The notes under the pieces are model-generated. The model was not told the origin of the DNA. It saw nothing but the letters and a program-made list of their open reading frames with translations, and made no database searches. A stretch of 64,000 bases of DNA from Meconema thalassinum (lineage: Eukaryota > Arthropoda > Insecta > Orthoptera > Tettigoniidae): assembly GCA_946902985.2 (NCBI GenBank), contig OX336392.1:18636716-18700715 (forward strand), given 5' to 3'. A program made the position numbers and the translations under genes. Positions 40,180 to 50,112 of the stretch are shown in pieces. The stretch's first letter is position 1. The number at the start of each line of letters is the position of its first letter.

Positions 40180-40480
40180 TATATTTTTCTTGGACTTGCG
40201 TTTTTATCTGGGTTAGAGTATTTTGCGTATTTAAATGTGTATTAATTTGAGATTCACAATAATGTTCTTTTGAAGTAAGTACGTTGGAGTCTTTTGTTTT
40301 AATCATTCCTCGACACTTTTTGGATCGTTGTTTTGAACATCGCCAAATAACAGTTCCATCTTTATTGGTTGTTTTTACAATATATGTATATCCTTTATAG
40401 AAGACACATGGCTTGCCATGACTGGTTGTTGAGACTTCCATATCAACTAATACATATGAATTAAATTTTAGTAAAGTCAC
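40031..40480 (-). CDS. FLYWCH zinc-finger protein (left arm)
   Basis: 149 codons with one FLYWCH-type zinc finger at about residues 17-76: GKPCVFYKGYTYIV, GTVIWRCSKQRSKKCRGMI and TSKEHYC supply the F, Y, W, C, C and H landmarks. The last ligand pair is H-Y-C rather than the usual H-x-H. FLYWCH fingers bind DNA or protein and occur in host regulators and in Mutator-type transposases. No DDE transposase domain follows. The identical ORF on the other arm is 44115-44564. The two ATGs (residues 1 and 14) are both possible starts; the second sits just before the domain. Confidence 0.72.
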   Translation of the reverse strand: MTLLKFNSYVLVDMEVSTTSHGKPCVFYKGYTYIVKTTNKDGTVIWRCSKQRSKKCRGMIKTKDSNVLTSKEHYCESQINTHLNTQNTLTQIKTQVQEKYIAAQDSALFIITSKRHVRTNTIVQKTLNTIKSNADSTRGPCGKQTRGIG

Positions 40481-40914
40481 ATGAACAATCTTTAGATTAC
40501 AAGTGATTTACACACACACACACTTTCCTAAATGTCAAGATTTATGGATGTTGTTTTCCGCCAACAGCTGCTTACTGCGTATGACAAGGCTGGAGACTGG
40601 TAGGTGAGACGGTCTTTCACGATGTGAACACTGTAACAGGCAGTAGTCAACTGACAATATTCTTATACCCTAGTCAAGGTTAACAGGTACTTACTGCGTA
40701 TGACAAGACCGTACACTCGTAGGTTAGACCGTATTTTTTGTTTGTTGCTAAGGATCCCATATATACTCTAGACATGTTAGTTCTGAACACTTAGTGGTTA
40801 ATTGTATATATTGAATTTAAATACACAGCTCATACAAGCACGTTTTGCGGATGGGAGGGGTGAGAGGCTGGCAAAAAAGGAAATGTTTTAGTTTAATGAA
40901 ACGTTATGTCCTAG

Positions 40915-41262
40915 TAGGCGTGATTTATAGTAGACGCAATTGATAGTAGACGTAATTGATAGTAGGTGTAATCGATACTAGACGTGATTAATAGTAGACG
41001 CAATTGATACTAGGCGTGATTGATAGTAGGCGTGATTTGTAGTAAGCGCGATTTATAGTAGACGCAAATGATAGTAGGCGCGATTGATAGTAGGCGTGAT
41101 TGATAGTAGACGCGATTGATACTAGGCGTGATTGATAGTAGGCGTGATTTGTAGTAAGCGCGATTTATAGTAGACGCAAATGATAGTAGGCGCGATTGAT
41201 AGTAGGCGTGATTGATAGTAGACGCGATTGATAGTAGGCGCAATTTGACATGGGCGCGACTC
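40915..41262 (+). repeat. Minisatellite, unit about 16 bp (TAGTAGGCGCGATTGA type), left arm
   Basis: Degenerate units such as TGATAGTAGGCGCGAT, TGATAGTAGACGCAAT and TTTATAGTAGACGCAA. An inner higher-order duplication of about 110 bp is visible at 41006-41115 and 41116-41225. Mirrored at 43333-43682. Confidence 0.85.
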
Positions 41263-41504
41263 AGATCATTTTTGATATCATAAAGTTACAGTGTCAATGT
41301 TTATACAAAGTACAAGGTAGAGGGTATTTTAAGACATAACCTCAGCTCACTTAACATAACCTAACTTTACCTAACCTAAATTTGTCACGTGACATGTTCT
41401 ACAAGTTTAGACTTGCTTTAAGACTGATTATGACGTCATAGATTGATGGGAGGGGTGAGAAGCTGACAAAAAAGGAAATGTTCTGGTTTAATGAAACGTC
41501 ATGT

Positions 41505-41945
41505 CCTAGTAGGCGCGATTTATAGTAGACGCAATTGATAGTAGGCGCGATTAATAGTAGACGCAATTGATAGTAGACGTGATTGATAGTAGGCGTGATT
41601 TGACATGAGCGCGATTTATAGTAGACGCGAAAGATAGTAGGCGCGATTGATAGTAGGCGTAATTAGACATGGGCGAGATTTATAGTAGACGCAATTGATA
41701 GTAGGCGCGATTGATAGTAGGTGTAATTGGTAGTAGGCGCGATTTGACATGAGCGCGATTTATAGTAGACGCAAATGATACTAGACGTGATTAATAGTAG
41801 ACGCAATTGATACTAGGCGTGATTGATAGTAGGCGTGATTTGTAGTAAGCGCGATTTATAGTAGACGCAAATGATAGTAGGCGCGATTGATAGTAGGCGT
41901 GATTGATAGTAGACGCGATTGATAGTAGGCGCAATTTGACATGGG
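41505..41945 (+). repeat. Second minisatellite block of the same unit, left arm into loop
   Basis: Same unit family after a copy of the GTCACGTGACATGTTCTACA region. The arm ends at 41770, inside this array; the remainder belongs to the loop. Confidence 0.8.
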
Positions 41946-42825
41946 CGCGACTCAGATCATTTTTGATATAAAGTTACAGTGTCAATGTTTATACAAAGTA
42001 CAAGGTAGAGGGTATTTTAAGACATAACCTCAGCTCACTTAACATAACCTAACTTTACCTAACCTAACTTTGTCACGTGACATGTTCTACAAGTTTAGAC
42101 TTGCTTTAAGACTGATTATGACGTCATAGATTGATGGGAGGGGTGAGAGGCTGACAAAAAAGGAAATGTTCTGGTTCAATGAAACGTCATGTCCTAGCAG
42201 GCGCGATTGGTAGTAGACGCAATTGATAGTAGACGCGATTAATGGTAGGCGCAATTGATAGTAGGTGTGATCAGGTACTTACTGCATATCAAAAGGCTGT
42301 ACACTCGTGTGTTAGACACTCTATCTTGTTAAGGACCCCTATATATTCCCTATACAAGGCTATACATGTTAGTTCTAAACACTTAGTGGTTATTTGTATT
42401 TTAAATTTATATACACAGGTTATACAAGCACGTTTTTTCACACAGTAAAACTTTGTCAAATAGCCACATGCGATACGCAATGTATGTTTCCGCTATCTAG
42501 CGGTGACTATGGAAACTACCTGAACATATCCTAATCTAATCCTAGCTAACTTCACCTGACGTGACCATACCGGTTTGTAAGCAACAACAACAACACACTA
42601 AGATTCCATGAATTCCAGAGTACTTTTAGATTAATTATCGACTCTCAACTCTTATAACTATGTCTATTCCACTCTGTCAAAAACACGATTTTTTTTTAAA
42701 AAAATTTGCTTGATGTCAATACTAAAGTGATAATGGGTTTTCCGGTCCTATCACTATAAATTCATTACCCCCACTCTTATCTCGGTCTCGACAACAACCA
42801 TGCCTATTTTTATTACGTCAGATGA
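41771..42825 (+). other. Loop of the palindromic element
   Basis: Its first half (41771-42200) is a direct duplicate of arm sequence around 40975-41520, including GTCACGTGACATGTTCTACA and GACGTCATAGATTGATGGGA. A short array remainder lies at 42190-42275. From 42275 it partly resembles 40690-40850 (GTACTTACTGC, TACACTCGT), then becomes unique to 42825. No gene is visible in the unique part. Confidence 0.7.
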
Positions 42826-43092
42826 GTCTACTATAAATCGCGCTCATGTCAAATCGCGCCTACTACCAATTACACCTACTATCAATCGCGCCTACTGTCA
42901 ATTGCGTCTACTATAAATCTCGCCCATGTCTAATTACGCCTACTATCATTCGCGCCTACTATCTTTCGCGTCTACTATAAATCGCGCTCATGTCAAATCA
43001 CGCCTACTATCAATCACGTCTACTATCAATTGCGTCTACTATTAATCGCGCCTACTATCAATTGCGTCTACTATAAATCGCGCCTACTAGGA
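42826..43092 (-). repeat. Minisatellite block, inner right arm
   Basis: Mirror of 41505-41770. Confidence 0.8.
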
Positions 43093-43332
43093 CATGACGT
43101 TTCATTAAACAGAACATTTCCTTTTTTGTCAGCCTCTCACCCCTCCCATCAATCTATGACGTCATAATCAGTCTTAAAGCAAGTCTAAACTTGTAGAACA
43201 TGTCACGTGACAAAGTTAGGTTAGGTAAAGTTAGGTTATGTTAAGTGAGCTGAGGTTATGTCTTAAAATACCCTCTACCTTGTACTTTGTATAAACATTG
43301 ACACTGTAACTTTATGATATCAAAAATGATCT

Positions 43333-43690
43333 GAGTCGCGCCCATGTCAAATTGCGCCTACTATCAATCGCGTCTACTATCAATCACGCCTACTATCAAT
43401 CGCGCCTACTATCATTTGCGTCTACTATAAATCGCGCTTACTACAAATCACGCCTACTATCAATCACGCCTAGTATCAATCGCGTCTACTATCAATCACG
43501 CCTACTATCAATCGCGCCTACTATCATTTGCGTCTACTATAAATCGCGCTTACTACAAATCACGCCTACTATCAATCACGCCTAGTATCAATTGCGTCTA
43601 CTATTAATCACGTCTAGTATCGATTACACCTACTATCAATTACGTCTACTATCAATTGCGTCTACTATAAATCACGCCTACTAGGACATA
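43333..43690 (-). repeat. Minisatellite block, right arm
   Basis: Mirror of 40915-41262, with the same internal duplication. Confidence 0.85.
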
Positions 43691-44114
43691 ACGTTTCATT
43701 AAACAAAAACATTTCCTTTTTTGCCAGCCTCTCACCCCTCCCATCCGCAAAACGTGCTTGTATGAGCTGTGTATTTAAATTCAATATATACAATTAACCA
43801 CTAAGTGTTCAGAACTAACATGTCTAGAGTATATATTGGATCCTTAGCAACAAACAAAAAATACGGTCTAACCTACGAGTGTACGGTCTTGTCATACGCA
43901 GTAAGTACCTGTTAACCTTGACTAGGGTATAAGAATATTGTCAGTTGACTACTGCCTGTTACAGTGTTCACATCGTGAAAGACCGTCTCACCTACCAGTC
44001 TCCAGCCTTGTCATACGCAGTAAGCAGCTGTTGGCGGAAAACAACATCCATAAATCTTGACATTTAGGAAAGTGTGTGTGTGTGTAAATCACTTGTAATC
44101 TAAAGATTGTTCAT

Positions 44115-44564
44115 GTGACTTTACTAAAATTTAATTCATATGTATTAGTTGATATGGAAGTCTCAACAACCAGTCATGGCAAGCCATGTGTCTTCTATAA
44201 AGGATATACATATATTGTAAAAACAACCAATAAAGATGGAACTGTTATTTGGCGATGTTCAAAACAACGATCCAAAAAGTGTCGAGGAATGATTAAAACA
44301 AAAGACTCCAACGTACTTACTTCAAAAGAACATTATTGTGAATCTCAAATTAATACACATTTAAATACGCAAAATACTCTAACCCAGATAAAAACGCAAG
44401 TCCAAGAAAAATATATTGCTGCTCAAGATAGTGCATTGTTCATCATCACCTCAAAAAGACATGTTAGGACAAATACCATCGTTCAAAAAACCCTTAACAC
44501 TATCAAAAGCAACGCAGACTCTACAAGAGGTCCCTGTGGAAAACAAACAAGAGGAATTGGATAG
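44115..44564 (+). CDS. FLYWCH zinc-finger protein (right arm)
   Basis: Identical in translation to the left-arm ORF at 40031-40480, including the F, Y, W, C, C, H landmarks and the H-Y-C end. It is transcribed away from the loop, as is its partner, so the two genes diverge from the centre of the palindrome. Confidence 0.72.
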   Translation: MTLLKFNSYVLVDMEVSTTSHGKPCVFYKGYTYIVKTTNKDGTVIWRCSKQRSKKCRGMIKTKDSNVLTSKEHYCESQINTHLNTQNTLTQIKTQVQEKYIAAQDSALFIITSKRHVRTNTIVQKTLNTIKSNADSTRGPCGKQTRGIG

Positions 44565-44790
44565 TTCTAGTGATGTTGAGAATGATGATGATGATGATGA
44601 TAATGATGGTGACAATGACTATAATAATTTTGATGATAATATTCATAATGATGATGATGATGATGATAATTATGAAAAAGAAGAGGATGAGGGTTTTATG
44701 TTTATAAAATCATTGCGGCTTCCCCAGTTTTTAAGAGCAAGAGTACCTGGAGAAAGTTGTAAAAGGATCTACATCAAGCGTTGTGTTTAA
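44416..44790 (+). CDS. Acidic protein ORF overlapping the FLYWCH ORF (right arm)
   Basis: Same as 39805-40179 except for one residue near the C-terminus (Asn in the left copy, Ile here, in CKRIYxKRCV). The two arms therefore accumulate separate substitutions while keeping the frame. Confidence 0.55.
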   Translation: MLLKIVHCSSSPQKDMLGQIPSFKKPLTLSKATQTLQEVPVENKQEELDSSSDVENDDDDDDNDGDNDYNNFDDNIHNDDDDDDNYEKEEDEGFMFIKSLRLPQFLRARVPGESCKRIYIKRCV

Positions 44791-44858
44791 AAATCTATAT
44801 AGAACAATGGTAAAGAGATAGACTTGAATTCAGTGTGTAACTATTATAAAATGAATTT

Positions 44859-44864
44859 AATAAA
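44859..44864 (+). terminator. Polyadenylation signal for the acidic/FLYWCH unit (right arm)
   Basis: AATAAA about 70 bp after the stop codon at 44790. Confidence 0.55.
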
Positions 44865-45057
44865 AATATTGTATGGGTATTGTCTGTTTTTCTTAATTAC
44901 TATCCCCATGTCCCACTATTAATACAATTGTTAACCATCAACAGTCTCTGACTATGTTCAGAAAGAGAGTGGCCTTAAACAATACACTATATCTATGGTT
45001 TGTGTACCGAGTGTCATAATAATGCAGTGTGGCCAAGCCATGTCAAGGCAATAGTTA

Positions 45058-45143
45058 TGTCAGGTAAGGGATTCGAACCCTTGCTTCCTTATACAGAAAA
45101 TTTGATCTTAAGTCAAACACCTTAACCACTCGGTCAACCTGAC
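45058..45143 (-). tRNA. tRNA-Leu(UAA), right-arm copy
   Basis: Same 86-nt tRNA as 39452-39537, on the opposite strand, with all stems and boxes intact. Anticodon TAA lies at 45108-45110 (reverse complement). Confidence 0.93.
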
Positions 45144-45444
45144 AGTTACTAATTTAATTAGTCTTGAGGACTTGAGTGTTTACAAAACTTTTTCCAGTAT
45201 ACATTGACTAAACCACTTGCTTGTTTTGAAATATAGATTTTGTTTTGTTTTACCATAACATTGCAGTTATGAGTCTTGTGAACTGGGTGTTCAATATAGG
45301 GTTAAAGGCATTTTAAAATCATTTTAGAAAAGCTCTTAGGTATCGTGTCATGGGTTTCAGTAATGCATTACTGTTCGTTGACTAACATATACCGTTACAC
45401 AACATTATTTTAGTGAACTTACATGTTGTTGTTTGAGTCTTTAG

Positions 45445-45867
45445 TCCTTTGACTGGTTTGATGCAGATCTCAGCGCCTATCTGTCCCGACCTAATCGTTT
45501 CATCTCTATATAGCTACCACACCCTACATTCAAGGCTATCTATTTAACATATTCTAAACTTGGTCTACCCCTACAGTTCTCGTCCTCGAACCTTTCTTCC
45601 TTAACTAAGTTTGCTATTCTTGGGTGTCTTAGTACGTGTTCTACCAACCTATCTCTTTACTTCATTAACAGTCGCCAGATACATCTCTTCTCCCCCACTC
45701 GTCTTAATACCTCTTTGTTAGTAACCCTATTTACCCATCTAATCTTCATCATTCTCCTGTAACACCCCATTTCAAACACTTCAATTCTCCACTTTTCTGC
45801 TGCACCAATTGTCTAAGTTTTACTTTCATAGAGTGCCACGCTCCAGACAAAGGCCTTCAAAATGACT
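45445..45867 (-). pseudogene. Decayed LINE fragment in the right arm
   Basis: Mirror of 38728-39150 with the same stops. Confidence 0.75.
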
Positions 45868-46244
45868 TCCTAATACCTAAATCTATATTCAATGTCAACA
45901 GATTCTGTAGAAATTCTTTCCTTGTCTGAGCTACATAAGAATCCTAATCGTGTCTGGTATAATGTCTTGTTTAGCAAACATAGTCACTCAAAAGGTCTAA
46001 GCATTTTTTGTATATAACCCAAAATAACAAACAGTTTTTCTAAAACCCTACTCATTGGTCAATAACAAGCAGAGTCGCCAAAGTGTTTCGTTGGTAGTTA
46101 ACTCATGTCTAGTTAATCAATTCCTTTCATATCGTTATCCAATTGTAGTAGTAAGGACTGGTGAACAACGTCAGTTCAACACACTGCTTTACACACAAAT
46201 GTAGTTAGGCCCTTTGACATAATTTGGATAAATTTCATGGGCCG

Positions 46245-46610
46245 GTCCATAGGGATCAGTCCAAAGGGGCCGGTCTAAAGGGACCCTTCCACAGGGACCC
46301 ATCAACAGGGACTTGTCAGCAAGGACCCATCAACAATGACCCGTCAACAATGACCTGTCATCAATGACCTGTCAACAATGACCTGTCAATAGGGACCCGT
46401 CAACAATGACCCGTCCACAGGGACTCATCAACAAGGACCCGTCAGCAATGACTCGTCAACAGGGACCCGTCGAAAAGCACATGTCAAAAAGGATCCATCA
46501 AAAATGACCCCCTGTCAAACAGGGCCCGTCCAAAAGGGGCTAGTCAACAGACACCAGTCCAAAGGGACAAATCAACAGAGATAAATCAACAGGGATCAAT
46601 CAAAAGGGGC
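46245..46610 (-). repeat. Mini-hairpin array (right arm, inner)
   Basis: Mirror of 37985-38350; it differs by a small length change near 46515. Confidence 0.8.
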
Positions 46611-47249
46611 TATCACCTCAAGGCCTGACATATCCCTCTTTGATTATTGGTTTGCCAATCGACAAGCGTTACTTAAAATACTTTTTGATCACCACTCGTG
46701 GGTTGGGTTAGGTTAGGTTACACTACAGCCGCCATCTTTTAAAAAGACTGCCCTCTTACAAAAGCTATGAGTGGGCATGCGTAAAAAACAAAAAACCAAA
46801 ACAAGCATGTTAATTCATAGTGGCTATCCACCAAACACATGTCTCCTGTGTGGAACAACGTTTTATTCCATATCGGCATTCAAACTCTCACATGTTGCAA
46901 TTGGAAAGAGAGATTCTCTAAAAAAAATTACAATTTCACCTCCTAGTAGGGGTAGGTTTTATTTTGGGGGTGGAAATATGTTGTTCATTGGAAAGGGGGT
47001 ATCAGCCCGAGTTCAATGACACCGCATTCGTCAAAATCCGACCACGGATTCGAACTCACATTTTCTCACGTATGAAGCAAAACAGGATGTGACTTGTTTC
47101 ACAAGGAGGACGGTAATAAGGTCATTTCACACGTGTTCACATGTATTTCGTCACTTTCCTTTCATATCGTTATTCCATTATAGTAGTGGTGAACAACGTC
47201 AATTCAACACACACAAATGTAGTTAGGCCCTTTGACATAATTTAAATAA

Positions 47250-47495
47250 ATTCATGGGTTAGTCCGTAGGAACCAGGCCAAAGGGACCCGTCCAAAGGGA
47301 TCAGTCCAAAGGGACAAGGACTCGTCCACAAGGACTTGTCCACAAGGACTCGTCCACACAGACTCGTCCACAATGACCTGTCAACAATGACCTGTCCACA
47401 AGGACTTGTCCACAAGGACTCGTCCACAAGGACTCGACAACAATGACCCCGCCAACAATGACTCGTCAACAATAACCCATCCATAGGGATCCACT
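47250..47495 (-). repeat. Mini-hairpin array (right arm, outer)
   Basis: Mirror of 37100-37345. Confidence 0.8.
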
Positions 47496-47846
47496 CCCCC
47501 ACCCTCTTACCAAAGCCATGAGTGGGCATGCTAATTCATAGTGGCTTTCCACCGAACATATGCACTTTATGTGGAACAACATTTCATTCCATATCGGCAT
47601 TCAAACTCTCACATGTTGCAATTAGAAACAGAGATTCTCAAAAAATTACAATTTTCACCCTCTAGTAGGGTAGGTTTTATTTTTGGGGTTGAAATATGTT
47701 GTCCATTGGAAAGGGGGTATCAGCCCGAGTTCAATAACACCTCATTCGTCAAAATCCGACCACGGGTTCGGGAGTTATCGGGCTGCCGCCATCTTGTGTG
47801 GAGGATGTGGAGGTAGAGGCATCTGAACCCCCACAAATACACTACT

Positions 47847-47852
47847 CGAATA
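47847..47852. repeat. 6-bp target duplication of the palindromic element, right copy
   Basis: cgaata, as at 36743-36748. Confidence 0.8.
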
Positions 47853-49968
47853 CCCAGAAAGAGCCCCTGACTCAGACTACTCATGGGACTTAGACTCAGG
47901 TTCATCTTGGGACACAGATACAGGCTCAACTTGGGACATACACACAGGCTCCCTTTGGGACTTAGACTCAGGCTCCTCTTGGGACAAAGACCCAGGCTCC
48001 TCTTGGGACATTGGCTCAGGCTCCTCTTGGGACACAGACCCAGGCTCCTCTTGGGACTTAGAACCAGGATCCTCTTGGGACTTAGGCTCAGACTCCTCTT
48101 GGGACATAGACAAAGGCTCCTCTTGGGACTTAGACTCAGGCTCCACTTGGGACATAGACTCAGGCTCCCTTTGGGACTTAGGCTCAGGCTCCTCTTGGGA
48201 CATAAACCCAGGCTCCCCTTGGGTCATACACCCAGGCTCCCTTTGGGACATAGACTCAGGCTCCTCTTGGGACATAAACCCAGTCTCCTCTTGGGACATA
48301 CACACAGGCTCCCTTTGGGACTTAGACTCAGGCTCCACTGGGGACATAGACTCAGGCTCCCTTTGGGACTTAGACTCAGGCTCCTCTTGGGACTTAGACC
48401 CAGGCTCTTCTTGGAACTTAGATTCAGACTCCTCTTGGGACTTAGACTCAGGCTCCTCTTTGGACTTTGACTCAGGCTCCACTTGGGACACAGACTCAGG
48501 CTCCTCTTGGGACATAGACCAGGCTCCTCTTGGGATTTAGACTCAGGCTCCTCTTGGGAAACAGACCCAGACTCCTCTTGGGACTTAGACTCAGGCTCCT
48601 CTTGGGACATAAACCCAGGCTCCTCTTGGGACATACACACAGGCTCCCTTTGGGACTTAGACTCAGGCTCCACTGGGGACATAGACTCAGGCTCCCTTTG
48701 GGAGTTAGACTCAGGCTCCCCTTGGGACTTAGATTCAGACCCCTCTTGGGACTTAGACCCAAGCTCCTCTTGGGACTTAGACTCAGGCTCCACTTGGGAC
48801 GTAGACTCAGGCTCCTCTTGGGACTTTGAATCAGGCTCCTCTTGGGAAACAGACCCAGGCTCCTCTTGGGACTTAGACTCAGACTCCTCTTGGGAAATAG
48901 ACTCAGGCTCCTCTTGGGACTTAGACTCTTCTTGGGACTTAGACACAGGCTCCTCTTGGGTTTTTGACTCAGGCTCCACATGGAACACAGGCCCAGGCTC
49001 CCCTTGGGACTTAGACTCAGAATCCTCTTGGGACTTAGAATCAGGCTCCTCTTGGGACTTTGACTCAGGCTCCCCTTGGGACACAGACTCAGGCTCCTCT
49101 TGGGACTTAGACCCAGGCTCCTCTTGGGACTTAGACTCAGACTCCTCTTGGGCCTTAACTCAGACTCCTCTTGGGACTTAGTCTCAGGCTCCTCTTGGGA
49201 CTTAGACCCAGGCTCCTCTTGGGACTTAGACTCAGACTCCTCTTGGGACTTAGACTCAGACTCCTCTTGGGACTTAAACTCAGACTCCTCTTGGGATTTA
49301 GACTCAGGCTCCTCTTGGGACTTAGACCCAGGCTCCTCTTGGGACTTAGATTCAGACTCCTCTTGGGACTTAGACTCAGGCTCCTCTTGGGACACAGACT
49401 CAGACTCCTCTTGGGACACAGACTCAGACTCCTCTTGGGACTTAGACTCAGACTCCTCTTGGGACTTTGACTCAGGCTCCTCTTGGGACTTTGGCTCAGG
49501 CTCCTCTTTGGACTTTGACTCAGGCTCCACTTGGGACACAGACTCAGGCTCCTCTTGGGACATAGAACCAGGCTCCTCTTGGGATTTAGACTCAGGCTCC
49601 TCTTGGGAAACAGACCCAGACTCCTCTTGGGACTTAGACTCAGGCTCCTCTTGGGACATAAACCCAGGCTCCTCTTGGGACATACACACAGGCTCCCTTT
49701 GGGACTTAGACTCAGGCTCCACTGGGGACATAGACTCAGGCTCCCTTAGGGACTAAGACTCAGGCTCCCCTTGGGACTTAGACTCAGACTCCTCTTGGGA
49801 CTTAGACACAAGCTCCTCTTGGGACTTAGACTCAGGCTCCACTTGGGACGTAGACTCAGGCTCCTCTTGGGACTTTGACTCAGGCTCCACTTGGGACACA
49901 GACCCAGGCTCCTCTTGGGACATAGACTCAGACTCCTCTTGGGACATAGACTCAGGCTCCTCTTGGGA

Positions 49969-50025
49969 GGGGCCGATAACCTCGATGTTAGGCCCCTTAA
50001 AACAACAATTAACATCATCATCATC
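49969..50025 (+). mobile_element. Short retroelement 3' end in the minisatellite, copy 1
   Basis: GGGGCCGATAACCTCGATGT, then TTAGGCCCCTTAAAACAACA and an (ATC)n tail. This resembles the 3' end of an insect LINE or SINE. CCTC(T/A)TGGGA occurs on both sides, as expected for a target duplication of about 10 bp in the array unit. Confidence 0.6.
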
Positions 50026-50067
50026 CTCATGGGACACAGACCCAGGCTCCACTTGGGACTTAGACTC

Positions 50068-50112
50068 GTGGTCCGTGAGGAAGTGTTGCAATCTTATTTG
50101 ACTCTGCCAGTC
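50068..50112. repeat. Non-repeat linker in the minisatellite, copy 1
   Basis: GTGGTCCGTGAGGAAGTGTT and GCAATCTTATTTGACTCTG: a sequence of about 45 bp unlike the 24-bp unit. It recurs seven times in the window and brings stop codons (minus strand ...VK-stop) and new Met codons. Confidence 0.85.

Larger units (their letters stand above)
36749..41770 (+). repeat. Left arm of the palindromic element
   Basis: Contains, from outside in: a near-duplicate block (36790-37060 and 37540-37790, sharing CCCGTGGTCGGATTTTGACG), GTCC...GGAC arrays, a LINE fragment, tRNA-Leu(UAA), the acidic and FLYWCH ORFs on the minus strand, and TAGTAGGCGC-type arrays. The stretches between these have no gene. Confidence 0.85.
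36749..47846. mobile_element. 11.1-kb palindromic (foldback-type) transposon-like element
   Basis: Position x in the left arm pairs with about 84595 minus x in the right arm. This holds at the ends (36749/47846), at the FLYWCH ORF (40480/44115) and at inner repeats (41243/43352). Arms are 36749-41770 and 42826-47846, about 5.02 kb each, and the loop is about 1.06 kb. Termini read AGTAGTG...CACTACT and are flanked by a perfect 6-bp duplication. I see a few dozen differences between arms, so it is not an exact mirrored assembly copy. Long terminal inverted repeats starting with AG and a 6-bp duplication recall Polinton/Maverick elements, but no polymerase B, integrase or capsid gene is present. 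Other superfamilies with 6-bp duplications remain possible. It has no transposase of its own that I recognise. Confidence 0.82.
42826..47846 (-). repeat. Right arm of the palindromic element
   Basis: Reverse complement of 36749-41770 with scattered single-base and small-length differences (for example near 46520, 47640 and 47815). It contains mirrored copies of every arm feature. Confidence 0.85.

Noticed and set aside
36749..47846. Whole palindrome as a pure assembly artefact
   Set aside because: The arms differ at scattered sites and the ends carry a 6-bp direct repeat, which an artefactual mirror would not produce. Long reads are still needed to confirm.
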